The translations under genes and the position numbers were made by a program. A DNA stretch of 64,000 nt from Velamenicoccus sp964471325 (GTDB taxonomy: Bacteria; Omnitrophota; Gorgyraeia; Velamenicoccales; Velamenicoccaceae), in assembly GCA_964471325.1 (NCBI GenBank), contig CAYYFL010000001.1, positions 1 through 64,000 on the forward strand. Direction: 5' to 3'. Positions 32,933 through 41,362 of this stretch are shown in pieces; the stretch's first letter is position 1, and each line of letters opens with the position of its first letter. The notes beneath the pieces were generated by a model, which was not told where the DNA came from, searched no databases, and worked only from the letters and a program-made list of their open reading frames with translations.

Positions 32933-33029
32933 TTACCCCGCACACCCGGCCTCATTGGTTTGGCCGGTGCGCCGCTTTTGCGGCGGCGTGCGCCGAAGAA
33001 CTAGTGGCGGACGTTTAGACGAGGGGTAA
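32933..33029. repeat. Degenerate relative of element A
   Basis: TTACCCC (32933-32939) pairs perfectly with GGGGTAA (33023-33029), and the 3' arm TTTAGACGAGGGGTAAG resembles TTTACGCGAGGAGTAACG of elements A1 and A2. The apex instead holds GGCC..GGCC and CGCCGC-TTTT-GCGGCG hairpins. It lies between the amidase stop and the murI start, again just 3' of a minus-strand gene. Confidence 0.6.
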
Positions 33030-33050
33030 GATTTCCCTTCAAATCAACCT

Positions 33051-34112
33051 TTATTCCGACCCTTCCGCATAAATCTTGAATCTCATGATCCCCGCTACGA
33101 TGCTTTCTGCCATGCGCTTGCGGTATTGAGGATCGCGCAGCTTCCTTTCGCCTTCCCCGTTGGAAAGATATCCGATCTCCACCAGAACCGACGGGATGTA
33201 AGACCCTTTAAGAACAGCAAACCCTGCGCCCTTGACGCCAAGCATTTTCAGGTCCATGGAAGCAGAGACGACATCGCCGAGATGCTGGGCCAACTCGATC
33301 GACTCCTTGCGATTCTCCGTCTGGATCATGTCCCACAGGATCGCCTTTAAAAATATGGATTCGAAGAAATCCGCATCTTCCAACTCCAGCGGCGCATTCT
33401 CCGCCGCCGCCAATGCCCTGGCATCATCGTCAACGGCATTGCTCAAATAATAAACCTCGAATCCCTCGATCCAGCGGGACCTGGTGGCATTGGCGTGGAT
33501 GCTGACAAAAATATCGGCCTTTTTATGCGCCGCGATCTTCGGCCTTTCGGCAAGCGGGATGAACCGGTCGTCGTCGCGCGTCAAATAGACCACAACACCG
33601 CACCGCTGCAGTTCTTTTTGCACTTTTTTGGCGACATCCAAAACGACATCTTTCTCGCGCAGGCCGTTCTTGCCGATGGCCCCGGGATCCTTGCCGCCAT
33701 GTCCTGGATCCAAAACAACAACCCTGACCGGCCTCAAGAAAACCCCTTTCTCCTTTCCGGCCTTCGCTGCAACAGGACAAGATACAGGGACCAAATAGGA
33801 GCGCACCTCAACAGGCGCCCAAACAACGCTATCCTTCAAGACCACAGGCCTGGAGAGCCGGATCGGCGCATTTTCCAAAATAGCCCGGTCGCTGCCGACC
33901 AGAAGCTCAAGCGTCTTGTTGTCTTTCTTGAGGATAAGGACCTGACTCAGAGGGTCGTAATCCCACGTCACGCCGTCCGCCTGGCACATCTCCATCACAG
34001 GGAAATAGACGGTGTTATGGATGGTCTGCGTCGTAAAAGGGAATTTTTGGGCTGTGGCACAGCCGCCCGCCAGCAGCATCAGGGCGCATATAAAAACGAC
34101 TCTGTTTTTCAA
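33051..34112 (-). CDS. Lipoprotein N-acetylmuramoyl-L-alanine amidase (Amidase_3)
   Basis: Predicted 353-residue peptidoglycan amidase. The N-terminus MKNRVVFICALMLLAGGCA has a lipobox, so the protein is probably lipid-anchored. Residues 25-110 resemble a copper-amine-oxidase N-terminal-like domain (FPVMEMCQADGVTWDYD). The zinc amidase domain starts with VVVLDPGHGGKDPGAIG and has VSIHANA and a late catalytic Glu in VEIGYLSN. The start is TTG with GGAGAGG at good spacing. The NDH-2 gene lies 19 bases upstream. Confidence 0.9.
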   Translation of the reverse strand: MKNRVVFICALMLLAGGCATAQKFPFTTQTIHNTVYFPVMEMCQADGVTWDYDPLSQVLILKKDNKTLELLVGSDRAILENAPIRLSRPVVLKDSVVWAPVEVRSYLVPVSCPVAAKAGKEKGVFLRPVRVVVLDPGHGGKDPGAIGKNGLREKDVVLDVAKKVQKELQRCGVVVYLTRDDDRFIPLAERPKIAAHKKADIFVSIHANATRSRWIEGFEVYYLSNAVDDDARALAAAENAPLELEDADFFESIFLKAILWDMIQTENRKESIELAQHLGDVVSASMDLKMLGVKGAGFAVLKGSYIPSVLVEIGYLSNGEGERKLRDPQYRKRMAESIVAGIMRFKIYAEGSE

Positions 34113-34131
34113 ATGATCCTCTCCTCTTGTT

Positions 34132-35268
34132 TTATCTCAAAAGGACATCACAGACGATACCCAGGCGAAGGCGTAGCGTCAGACTCCGATAGATGCACAT
34201 CATATAATGCAGCAGCCAGGCCGCAAAGCCGCGGACAGGAACACCTAAGACCCTCCCGCAGGCGCGGAAATTCGCCATCGGCACCAGAAATCCCAGGTCC
34301 ATCGGCCTGTACGCTTTAAGTTTTTTGCGGCCGGCGCACAACCGCAGGATATTGTCGGCAGCCAGATACCCCTCGTTGAGAGAAAACTGGACGGCCATGC
34401 GCAAGGCCTTGCCTTTGTTTGCAAAGGACGCAGCGTCGCCCGCGGCAAAAGCCCCTTCGGCAAAGCGCAATGTCCTGTCGACCTTCAGACGCCCCTGCGC
34501 GTCCCGCTCAGACGGCAGATGACGCACAAAATCAGGGGTCTGCACGCCTGCGGCCCAGATGATAAGACAATCCTCGATACGAAGCCCGTCGGACAACGTC
34601 ACGCTGTTTTCCGCCAGCCGGCTGATGGAGACACCGGCATGAAGCTGGATGCGCATGCGGCACAGGTTGAGACGGCAGTAATCCCTCATCCACTCCGGCA
34701 GGGCCATGAGGATATCTTCCTGGCGCTCGACGACATGGATGCCGTATTTCTTTGTGCCGCGCCGCCTCAAAAATCTGGCGATATTCGTGGCGATCTCGAT
34801 ACCCGTATACCCGCCGCCGACGATCAAAAATCTCTTCTGGGGATACGTGACCACCGTATTCTGGATCATGGCGGCATCGTCGGCCGAATCCAGCTTCAAC
34901 GCACGCTTTTCTATTTCAGACTCTCCGTAGAAGTTCGTCACAGAGCCGCAACACACCAGTAGATATTCGTATCCCAGCGCATGGCCGTCCTTCAGGCGCA
35001 CTTCGCGGGCCGCCATGTCGACGGATGCTACCTCGCCGTTCTCAAAATTCACCCCGAGCCTCTCCAGGTATTCCGCCACATCGAAGACTGCATGGCCCCG
35101 CAGGATGCGGCCGCCGGCGACATCCGGCAAAATAGGCAGAAAGTCGAAAGTCCTCTTGGCGTCAACGACGATGACGCGCCGGCCGCCCAGGGCTTTTCGA
35201 TGCCTGGAAAAAACCCTGACCGCCTCCAAGCCGGCAAATCCGGCTCCGATAACAACGATATCTCCCAC
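34132..35268 (-). CDS. NDH-2-type NAD(P)H:quinone oxidoreductase
   Basis: Predicted 378-residue flavoprotein of the FAD-dependent pyridine nucleotide-disulfide family. It has DIVVIGAGFAGLEAVRVFSRH, LLVCCGSVTNFYG, RFLIVGGGYTGIEIATNIARFL, IIWAAGVQTPDF and AFAAGDAASF. NDH-2 passes electrons from NADH to quinones at the inner membrane without pumping protons. The C-terminal amphipathic stretch RGFAAWLLHYMMCIYRSL could be the membrane contact. A GTG start at 35268 is chosen for its GGGAGG; the longer ATG frame is not needed. Confidence 0.85.
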   Translation of the reverse strand: MGDIVVIGAGFAGLEAVRVFSRHRKALGGRRVIVVDAKRTFDFLPILPDVAGGRILRGHAVFDVAEYLERLGVNFENGEVASVDMAAREVRLKDGHALGYEYLLVCCGSVTNFYGESEIEKRALKLDSADDAAMIQNTVVTYPQKRFLIVGGGYTGIEIATNIARFLRRRGTKKYGIHVVERQEDILMALPEWMRDYCRLNLCRMRIQLHAGVSISRLAENSVTLSDGLRIEDCLIIWAAGVQTPDFVRHLPSERDAQGRLKVDRTLRFAEGAFAAGDAASFANKGKALRMAVQFSLNEGYLAADNILRLCAGRKKLKAYRPMDLGFLVPMANFRACGRVLGVPVRGFAAWLLHYMMCIYRSLTLRLRLGIVCDVLLR

Positions 35269-35650
35269 AGAAAACCTCCCAAACCGTTTGGGTTGTGGAA
35301 TCCTGCCCACCATGAACCGCTACGGGCCCGGCGGCTGGAACGAAGCAAGCTATATGATATTATACTTCCAATGGCTTTGCAAGAGTCTTGCGGATGGAGG
35401 CCTTTTGTGCTACATTGAGTCCCGCCAGAGACACTGAATACGGGCCTGCCTTCGAAACAACGAACAGAAAAAACAAAACATTGTATGGTTTGAGGTGGGG
35501 CCTCCACAGGCCTTCTGGCTGCAGGGTAAAAATTACGTAAATATTTCGATAAGAATTGGTTAAATCCGTTCAAAGCGTTTCCTGCCCGTTACAAATCAAA
35601 TTTTCTAACGGGATAAACATCCATAACGGTTCACATACGTCACTAACTCC
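35269..35650. other. Divergent intergenic region
   Basis: This 380-base region separates the NDH-2 gene (minus) and the polyprenyl synthase gene (plus). A TATAAT on the minus strand at 35359-35364 may serve NDH-2, though no good -35 is seen. A repeat hairpin lies at 35585-35612. No gene or RNA is supported. Confidence 0.45.
35585..35612. repeat. CCCGTTA/TAACGGG hairpin, copy 1
   Basis: CCCGTTA (35585-35591) and TAACGGG (35606-35612) pair perfectly around an AT-rich loop. Similar hairpins are at 55760-55794 and 59927-59953, all in intergenic DNA. Confidence 0.6.
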
Positions 35651-36724
35651 ATGATAGAAGGATACTTAAAAAAAATCGATGCGGGGATCCGGCGCGTGCT
35701 GAATGAGGCTAACCGACGCTACCGCCTGCGGCAGGTCTCGGACCATCTTTTCGCATTCACAAGAGAGTTCGTCCTGCGTAAAGGCAAACGCATCCGGCCC
35801 CTCCTCTTTGTCTTAAGCTACAAAGGGTACGCCGCAAAACCCACACGCGACGAAGATTCCCTCTTTACCTCGGCCGCCTCCATCGAACTCCTGCACGACT
35901 ACATGCTGATCCATGACGACGTCATCGACAATTCCAGCCTGCGGCGAGGCAAGCCGACGCTCCATAAGATGTTCGACCATAAACTTTGCCTTCCCAACCA
36001 CGTGCATATCGGCAAGGAACTCGCAATCGTGACAGGAGACATCCTTTTCGCCCTGGCCATAGCTTCACTTACCTCAGTCAAAGAAAATCTGCGTCGCAAG
36101 GAAGAAACATTAAGAAAACTCACCGAAACAGCGGCCTATACAGGAGCCGGAGAATTCATCGATATCGTCTCCGGACACGAAAAAATCGACGACCTGACCG
36201 AAGACAGGATCTTCTTGAACTACACCCTCAAGACGGCGCGTTATACTTTCGAATGCCCGCTTCTCATGGGTGCGATCCTCGCAGGCGCGCCGGCATCGGA
36301 ACAAAACAAGCTCTCAAGACTCGGCTTGGCCGCAGGGCAAGCCTTCCAGATCTACGATGACATGCTTGATCTCTTTGCCACGCAGGACGTTATCGGCAAA
36401 CCCGTCCTGACGGACTTGAGCGAATCCAAAAAGACCCTTCTGGTTTTCAAGGCCTACCGTAACCTGCGCGGAAAATCCCGCCTCCATCTGCGCCGCATCC
36501 TTGAAAAAAACAATAAGACGCTCGCCGATCTCGACGCCCTGCGCCGCCTGATCGTCGCCAGCGGCTCTTACGCTTGCTGCCTGGAGATAATGAACAAACT
36601 GCAAAAAAAAGCCGGCCGCCTTTGTGAAAAGCTGAAAATGAAAAAAGCATACCGGAAGGCGCTTCAATCCGTGATTGAAAAGCTCTCGCCTTCCCGTATG
36701 CCTCTCGAGTTACCCCGTTCCTGA
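35651..36724 (+). CDS. Trans-polyprenyl diphosphate synthase
   Basis: Predicted 357-residue isoprenoid chain-elongating enzyme of the GGPP/FPP synthase family. It has RKGKRIRPLLF, the first aspartate motif in HDYMLIHDDVIDNSSLRRGKPTLH and the second in FQIYDDMLDLF. Product length cannot be fixed from sequence alone. The chain is longer than the usual 300-330 residues because of a C-terminal extension rich in lysine. It is a single plus-strand gene without a clear Shine-Dalgarno. Confidence 0.88.
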   Translation: MIEGYLKKIDAGIRRVLNEANRRYRLRQVSDHLFAFTREFVLRKGKRIRPLLFVLSYKGYAAKPTRDEDSLFTSAASIELLHDYMLIHDDVIDNSSLRRGKPTLHKMFDHKLCLPNHVHIGKELAIVTGDILFALAIASLTSVKENLRRKEETLRKLTETAAYTGAGEFIDIVSGHEKIDDLTEDRIFLNYTLKTARYTFECPLLMGAILAGAPASEQNKLSRLGLAAGQAFQIYDDMLDLFATQDVIGKPVLTDLSESKKTLLVFKAYRNLRGKSRLHLRRILEKNNKTLADLDALRRLIVASGSYACCLEIMNKLQKKAGRLCEKLKMKKAYRKALQSVIEKLSPSRMPLELPRS

Positions 36725-36750
36725 TCTCCGGAAACGCCTCTAAATACTCT

Positions 36751-36993
36751 CTATGCTTTCTTGATTCTGCGGGGCTGGCAAAGATACTGGGGTCCCAGCG
36801 CCAGCCGGCCGCATGAATTACAGATGTAACTCAGCTTCTTCAGCTTGGCATCGCACATATGCCGTGCATCCATGATCAACGAACCGCACCAATCGCATGT
36901 CTCGTCTTTCGTCTTCAGGGGCGTGCAGAGATGGCCGTGATCCCTGACAGTCTTACCGCATGTCTTACATCCCTTCTTTGCTCTTTTCTCCAC
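36751..36993 (-). CDS. Small protein with three zinc-knuckle repeats
   Basis: Predicted 80-residue protein made of three tandem motifs with identical spacing, C-x2-C-G-x7-[HY]-x-C: CKTCG..HLC, CDWCG..HMC and CNSCG..YLC. The third has tyrosine in place of histidine. The pattern implies two or three bound zinc ions. I know no named function. It sits alone between the polyprenyl synthase and the NTF2-like gene. Confidence 0.7.
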   Translation of the reverse strand: MEKRAKKGCKTCGKTVRDHGHLCTPLKTKDETCDWCGSLIMDARHMCDAKLKKLSYICNSCGRLALGPQYLCQPRRIKKA

Positions 36994-37026
36994 AGCGCAC
37001 CCCTTTGTCCCTCTCGCCCCATGCCC

Positions 37027-37506
37027 CTATGCGACAACAGGCAAGAACAACATCTCCTGAGAACCCGTGTATTCGATCTTGATGATCTTCCAGCCGGAAG
37101 ATTCCTTACGCCAGGAGGCAATCACCTTTCCGGCATCATAATAGATCTTGTCGCCGCCATCGTTTTTCTTAAACAAGCAACGATAAGCGATCTGTGCCGT
37201 CGCTTCCCCGCCTTTGGTCTCTATTTTCAATGCCTTGATCTCGACCTTAAAAGGCCTATAGTCCCTGAAGGCATCTGCCGCGATCTTGAGGACCGAGGCC
37301 TTGTCGTTACCATATTCATCTTGATACGACGCTGAAAGGACCCGTCCGTAGCGCGCCGGATCGTTTCTCTCGATACCCAGCACGGCGGCGTAAACCGCGC
37401 GCCGGACCCGCGCCTCGTCATTCTCCTGTAAAAAACTCACCAGCACATAGCCGGTCACAGCCAGGAGAGCGACGCCGAAAATAAAACGACCGGGATGCTT
37501 CAACAC
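37027..37506 (-). CDS. Membrane-anchored NTF2-like (SnoaL-fold) protein
   Basis: Predicted 159-residue protein with one N-terminal helix (FIFGVALLAVTGYVLVSFL) and an alpha+beta body: EARVRRAVYAAVLGIERNDPARYGRVLS, then KIYYDAGKVIASWRKESSGWKIIKIEY. This resembles NTF2/SnoaL-like ligand or assembly domains. Function is unknown. The GTG at 37506 is chosen because GAGAAAGG lies seven bases away; GTG 37512 or an upstream TTG overlapping greA are alternatives. Confidence 0.6.
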   Translation of the reverse strand: MLKHPGRFIFGVALLAVTGYVLVSFLQENDEARVRRAVYAAVLGIERNDPARYGRVLSASYQDEYGNDKASVLKIAADAFRDYRPFKVEIKALKIETKGGEATAQIAYRCLFKKNDGGDKIYYDAGKVIASWRKESSGWKIIKIEYTGSQEMLFLPVVA

Positions 37507-37522
37507 GGACACGCCTTTCTCT

Positions 37523-37993
37523 TCACCGGGAAATCTCAATGATCTTGTATTTCAAAATTCCCGCCGGGACCTGTATCTCGACCGTCTCGCCTGCCTTGCG
37601 GCCCAACAGGGCACGGCCGATAGGCGATTCGATCGACAGCTTATTCTGCGTATAATCCGCCTCGGCCGGAGAGACCAGCGTGTAGGCGCTTTCTTCTTCC
37701 GTGTCCTCGTCCCGCAATTTGACGCAGGCGCCGATATAGACCTTGTCCGTCGGGATGTTCTCGTTCTCGATGATCCTGGCGCGTGACAGCTTGTCCTCGA
37801 GTTCGGCAATGCGCTTTTCCAGATGGCCCTGCGCCTCCTTAGCGGCGTCGTATTCGGCGTTCTCCGACAAGTCCCCCATCGCGCGCGCCTTGGCGATCGC
37901 TTGAGAGATCTCGCGGCGCTTCGTGGTCTTCAAAAATTCCAGCTCCTCGCGGAGCTGCTCATAGCCTTTCTGCGTCAAAAAAACATCTTCCAT
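37523..37993 (-). CDS. greA: Transcription elongation factor GreA
   Basis: Predicted 156-residue factor that stimulates RNA cleavage in stalled RNA polymerase. It has the N-terminal coiled coil LTQKGYEQLREELEFLKTTKRREISQAIAKARAMGDLSENAEYDAAKE with the DxxENAEYD tip, and the FKBP-like C-terminal domain ending SIESPIGRALLGRKAGETVEIQVPAG. Length is as usual. Confidence 0.96.
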   Translation of the reverse strand: MEDVFLTQKGYEQLREELEFLKTTKRREISQAIAKARAMGDLSENAEYDAAKEAQGHLEKRIAELEDKLSRARIIENENIPTDKVYIGACVKLRDEDTEEESAYTLVSPAEADYTQNKLSIESPIGRALLGRKAGETVEIQVPAGILKYKIIEISR

Positions 37994-38038
37994 CGTTTTG
38001 CCCTCTGTTTCCCTGCCGGCCTCGGCAAAAGAAAGCCT

Positions 38039-38704
38039 TCACTCGACGACATGCCCCACTTTTTGCGGCGAAATGATAATCTCGATGCGGCGGTTTAGAC
38101 GGCGGCCTTCCTTGGTCTCATTAGACGCGCGGGGCCGGTACTGACCGAAGCCCGATGCCGACAAGCGCAAAGGGTCCACGCCTTTCTGCTTCAGGTATTC
38201 GACGACGGCCAGGGCGCGCGCAAAAGAAAAATCCCAGTCCGACTTCCATTCGAACACCGCCAGGGACTGGTTGTCCGTATGGCCTTCCACATAGATATAA
38301 TTTTCCGGGAAATGCCCGGCCGCCACGCTGAATATCTTGTCCAGGAACACCTTCCCTTCATCGCTCAAGGTGGCGCTGCCGGAGATAAACAGTTTTTCGG
38401 AGGCAATCGTGATCACCAGCCCGCGGTCGGAAACCCTCAGCCAGATATTCCCGGCGGCAATGTCATCGGCCAGGGCCTTTTCAAAGATATCCGCCCCCTG
38501 CACAAATTGCCTGACATCCAAGTGTTTAAGGTTGCGGTACAGCGTCAGCTCTTTCTTGAGCTCTGCGTTCTCTTTCTTGGCCAGCTCGAACTTCTGGGCC
38601 AAGGCCTCATAAGCCTGCGCCTGGTTCTGCTTCGGCCGGCCGTGAGCGCATCCGCCGCACGCCGCAAGAAGAGCTACCAGAGAAAAAATGAATATGCGCT
38701 TCAT
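38039..38704 (-). CDS. OmpA/MotB-type peptidoglycan-binding lipoprotein
   Basis: Predicted 221-residue envelope protein. The N-terminus IFSLVALLAACGGCAHG has lipobox-like cysteines. A coiled coil covers about residues 30-60. The OmpA_C domain has IYVEGHTDNQSL, DFSFARALAVVEYLKQKGVDPLRLSASGFGQYRP and RRLNRRIEIIISP, the peptidoglycan-contacting set. It may tether the outer membrane to the wall. No flagellar motA is next to it. Confidence 0.85.
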   Translation of the reverse strand: MKRIFIFSLVALLAACGGCAHGRPKQNQAQAYEALAQKFELAKKENAELKKELTLYRNLKHLDVRQFVQGADIFEKALADDIAAGNIWLRVSDRGLVITIASEKLFISGSATLSDEGKVFLDKIFSVAAGHFPENYIYVEGHTDNQSLAVFEWKSDWDFSFARALAVVEYLKQKGVDPLRLSASGFGQYRPRASNETKEGRRLNRRIEIIISPQKVGHVVE

Positions 38705-38744
38705 TTGTTCGTTCTCCCCAGAGCGACCGCCAAAACAGACAAGA

Positions 38745-39185
38745 TCAGCGGCGGCCCGAATGGTCCTGCAGGATCCCCTGCATGGCGGCCTCTTCCAGGC
38801 GCCGCTTGAACTCGTTGAGGCGCCTGCGTCCGAGGCGCTCGACGATTAATCTCTCGACCGCCCTTAACTTCAGGCGCAAAAAAATATATTCGAACTTCAA
38901 AGACCCGGCTTCCGAAAACTTCAGCTTGCGGGCGTCATCGGCCTTTTGCGCGATATATGTTTTCCACTCCTCGACAAAAGGCCCCACACCGCAACGCAAA
39001 TCCTTGTCCAACGACGCCACATCCTGTTCCAGAAAAACCGCAATCCGTTCATCCAGCACCAATTGCGTGAATTTTCTGTCAATGCGATCGGCATCTTCCC
39101 TGATGGTCTTATATAACCAGAAAAGATATCTTTTGTAAAGAGATTCCCTGTCCTGGACGCTCGGTTCCATCGCTTGTTTCTTCAT
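38745..39185 (-). CDS. Hypothetical helical protein
   Basis: Predicted 146-residue, charged, mostly alpha-helical soluble protein with no signal peptide or membrane helix. Phrases such as SLYKRYLFWLYKTIREDADRIDRKFTQLVLD do not match a family I can name. A GGAGGTGA lies 10 bases before the ATG, so translation is credible. It stands between the OmpA-like and PfkB genes. Confidence 0.6.
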   Translation of the reverse strand: MKKQAMEPSVQDRESLYKRYLFWLYKTIREDADRIDRKFTQLVLDERIAVFLEQDVASLDKDLRCGVGPFVEEWKTYIAQKADDARKLKFSEAGSLKFEYIFLRLKLRAVERLIVERLGRRRLNEFKRRLEEAAMQGILQDHSGRR

Positions 39186-39224
39186 CGGAGCCGGATCACC
39201 TCCTCTTGAGTTTATATCTTCCGG

Positions 39225-40127
39225 TCAACACACCGAAGCGATCATTTTTAAATGATGATACCTGCGGGCGATGTCCCGGCCCGTCACCCGGCAGCTGCGC
39301 TCCACGCCGAAGCCTTCCACGTTGAACGACGCCATGATCGTCCCATAGGTAATCGCTTTTTTGACGGCGACGGCGTCAATCTTGCGGCGGCTCGCCAGAT
39401 ATCCCATGAAGCCCCCCGCAAAAGTATCTCCGGCCCCCGTCGGGTCTACGACCTTCTCTACCGGATAAGCCGGCAGGCAATAGAGGAAATCCTTGCAGAA
39501 GACGATGACGCCATGCTCCCCCTTTTTGATGACGACGATAGGCGCGCCCATGCGGCGCAAGGCCCTGGCGGCCGCAAAAAGGTTCGTCTCGCCTGAAAGG
39601 CTGCGGGCTTCCGCATCGTTGGCGACGAAAATATGCACGTCGCCAAGAAGCTGGACGAGCGACTTCCTCTTGTGGTCGATCCAATAATTCATGCTGTCGA
39701 GGCCCACGAGGCGCGGGGCGCGCATGTGCGACAGCAAATGCCTCTGGATATCAGGATCGACATTCGCCAAAAAGATATTGTCGATCGACCTCTGGTGTTC
39801 GGCGATCCGCGGTTTGAAGACGGACAGAACGCCCAGCTCGGTGCTCAAGGTCAAGGCGGTATTCAGGTCGCCGCGATATTCTCCCTCCCAGCGGAACGTC
39901 CGCCCTTTTTCAACGATCAAAGACGTCAGCACCACGCCTTTGCGGCGCAGAAACTCCATATGCTTTTTGGGGAAATCCGAACCGACGATAGCGACGAGGT
40001 TCACCTGCGTGAAATGGTAGGCGCCCATGGAAAAATGGACAGCCGACCCTCCCAGCATCTCCCGGCGCGCGCCCGAAGGTGTCCGGACCGTATCCAAAGC
40101 TGTTGTCCCCAAGACGAGTATACTCAT
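39225..40127 (-). CDS. PfkB-family carbohydrate kinase
   Basis: Predicted 300-residue ribokinase-family enzyme. It begins SILVLGTTALDTVRTPSG, has GGSAVHFSMGAYHF near the N-terminus and the ATP/anion-hole motif VDPTGAGDTFAGGFMGYLA near residue 240. Substrate could be a sugar, nucleoside or sugar phosphate. In several bacteria, similar sequences starting with GTTALDTV are annotated adenosine or sugar kinases, but this is not decided here. The start MSILVLG has GGGGGC upstream. Confidence 0.85.
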   Translation of the reverse strand: MSILVLGTTALDTVRTPSGARREMLGGSAVHFSMGAYHFTQVNLVAIVGSDFPKKHMEFLRRKGVVLTSLIVEKGRTFRWEGEYRGDLNTALTLSTELGVLSVFKPRIAEHQRSIDNIFLANVDPDIQRHLLSHMRAPRLVGLDSMNYWIDHKRKSLVQLLGDVHIFVANDAEARSLSGETNLFAAARALRRMGAPIVVIKKGEHGVIVFCKDFLYCLPAYPVEKVVDPTGAGDTFAGGFMGYLASRRKIDAVAVKKAITYGTIMASFNVEGFGVERSCRVTGRDIARRYHHLKMIASVC

Positions 40128-40153
40128 TAATTTTGCCCCCTTTAGAGATTTTC

Positions 40154-40414
40154 TCAATGATGCGCTTTTCGCTTAAACCTCAGCACCCAGCCGACGACCA
40201 TGGAAAAAAGAATAATATTCACGATGCTGTAGGTCTTGAAAACAATGTCATCCGACCGCATGGCCGCAGGGAACATCAAGGCCAGGCACACCCACACCCC
40301 CAGGGCCCAGGACCGGCTGAAATCTTCAGCAGAGCGCCGTTTCTGGATCTTGACGATCAGAGGAATGTTCCACAAAGGAAGGACCACGGCGGCGATCAGG
40401 GCTATTGTCTTCAT
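40154..40414 (-). CDS. PQ-loop/SemiSWEET-like small membrane protein
   Basis: Predicted 86-residue protein with three membrane helices. The segment PLWNIPLIVKIQKRRSAEDFS resembles the PQ-loop of SemiSWEET transporters (proline, basic residues, then S.D.S). If correct it would work as a dimer moving small sugars or metabolites. Start MKTIALI has GGAGG upstream and overlaps the preceding gene by ATGA. Confidence 0.6.
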   Translation of the reverse strand: MKTIALIAAVVLPLWNIPLIVKIQKRRSAEDFSRSWALGVWVCLALMFPAAMRSDDIVFKTYSIVNIILFSMVVGWVLRFKRKAHH

Positions 40415-40794
40415 GGTTTCCTCCTGCGCCCCGGAGCATGATGGCAAAGCACATGATAATAAGGCGCCACGCGGCCGTCCTCCCGAGGAAACTCCCGGCA
40501 GTATCTCGGCCGGACCGGATAGATCCTGCAGCGCATATCCTTGCCCTGGAAAACACACCTTTTATCCCTGACGATCGTTGAAAAGACAAACCCGGATGGA
40601 GATCTCTTGTCGGCGCGAAGATAACGGAACCACGGTTTGGCCAGACCCAACGGCCGATTCTGGAACCGTTTTAGGATCCGCGCCGCCTCGAACAGATCAA
40701 CCTCGACACCGTCACGGCAACAACGCCCAAAACCGCAGGCACGGCACGCTACCTGATGCCGTATCTTGTGTTTCATCTTCGATATCCGCTTCAT
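40411..40794 (-). CDS. YkgJ-family cysteine-cluster protein
   Basis: Predicted 127-residue protein with the cysteine pattern of the YkgJ/zinc-or-iron chelating family: CRACGFGRCC near the N-terminus, then CVFQGKDMRCRIYPVRPRYCREFP. Such proteins probably bind Fe-S or zinc; function is unsettled. It is flanked at 4 bases by the flavin-binding protein gene and overlaps the SemiSWEET-like gene. Confidence 0.8.
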   Translation of the reverse strand: MKRISKMKHKIRHQVACRACGFGRCCRDGVEVDLFEAARILKRFQNRPLGLAKPWFRYLRADKRSPSGFVFSTIVRDKRCVFQGKDMRCRIYPVRPRYCREFPREDGRVAPYYHVLCHHAPGRRRKP

Positions 40795-40798
40795 GAAA

Positions 40799-41209
40799 TT
40801 ATGCTAAAGGGACTTCCGTATACCCCTTGTCCCCGATGTTCATCAAGGAAATCCTGGAGGGCGTAATGATGATCAGGATGAAGGCCGGGTCTTCGGGCCC
40901 TGAAAAAAACTGCCTGAGCATCATCTGCTTGTTCCACAGCTCTTCCTTCAATGCCTGGTCCTGACTGACAGAGGCCTTGCCTTCTATGCGGCAATGGCTG
41001 AGTTTCCTATCGACAAAACAAACCTCGACCTTAGGATTTTTAGCGATTTGACCGATCTTCTTGGTGGACGGGAACGTTGCCGCCAGCAGCCTGCCGTCGT
41101 CTCCCAAGACAGGCATCATCGCCCTCACCCTCGGCTGGTCTGCATCGCATGTCGCCAGATATCCCATCCCGGCCTCAAAGACCATTTGTCGGATAACATC
41201 CATGGACAT
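40799..41209 (-). CDS. Pyridoxamine-phosphate-oxidase-fold flavoprotein
   Basis: Predicted 136-residue split-barrel protein. Features are VFEAGMGYLATCDADQPRVRAMMPV, LLAATFPSTKKIGQIAKNPKVEVCFVD and a C-terminal strand pair. Family members bind FMN or F420 and reduce diverse substrates, so the specific role is open. The start MSMDVIRQ is chosen because AAGGAGG precedes it by six bases; an upstream extension would read into repeat element A3. Confidence 0.8.
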   Translation of the reverse strand: MSMDVIRQMVFEAGMGYLATCDADQPRVRAMMPVLGDDGRLLAATFPSTKKIGQIAKNPKVEVCFVDRKLSHCRIEGKASVSQDQALKEELWNKQMMLRQFFSGPEDPAFILIIITPSRISLMNIGDKGYTEVPLA

Positions 41210-41220
41210 ACATAACCTCC

Positions 41221-41338
41221 TTAATTCCGCCTCTGGCGGAATTAACTCCGAGCGTATCTTGGAAATATCTGGATGCCCATCCGAGCTCTGCGAGGACTGG
41301 TCGCAGACAGATATTGACAAGATGCTTACGCGAGGAGT
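41221..41338. repeat. Hairpin module C and structured element A, copy 3
   Basis: Module C (41221-41245) is TTAATTCCGCC-TCT-GGCGGAATTAA, a perfect 11-bp stem. Element A3 follows directly: ACTCC (41245-41249) with GGAGT (41334-41338), GA/GA, GCGTA (41252-41256) with TACGC (41327-41331), TCTTG (41257-41261) with CAAGA (41318-41322), and AATATCTG (41264-41271) with CAGATATT (41308-41315). The apex has the shared GCCCATCCGAGCTCTGCGAG block and an inner TGCGA/TCGCA stem. It ends 25 bases 3' of the xdhC stop. Confidence 0.85.
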
Positions 41339-41362
41339 CTTCCTTGTTAAATCCTTTTTTGC

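Noticed and set aside
35049..35573. Upstream extension of NDH-2 in another frame
   Set aside because: It overlaps the NDH-2 coding region out of frame and its product has no recognisable feature.
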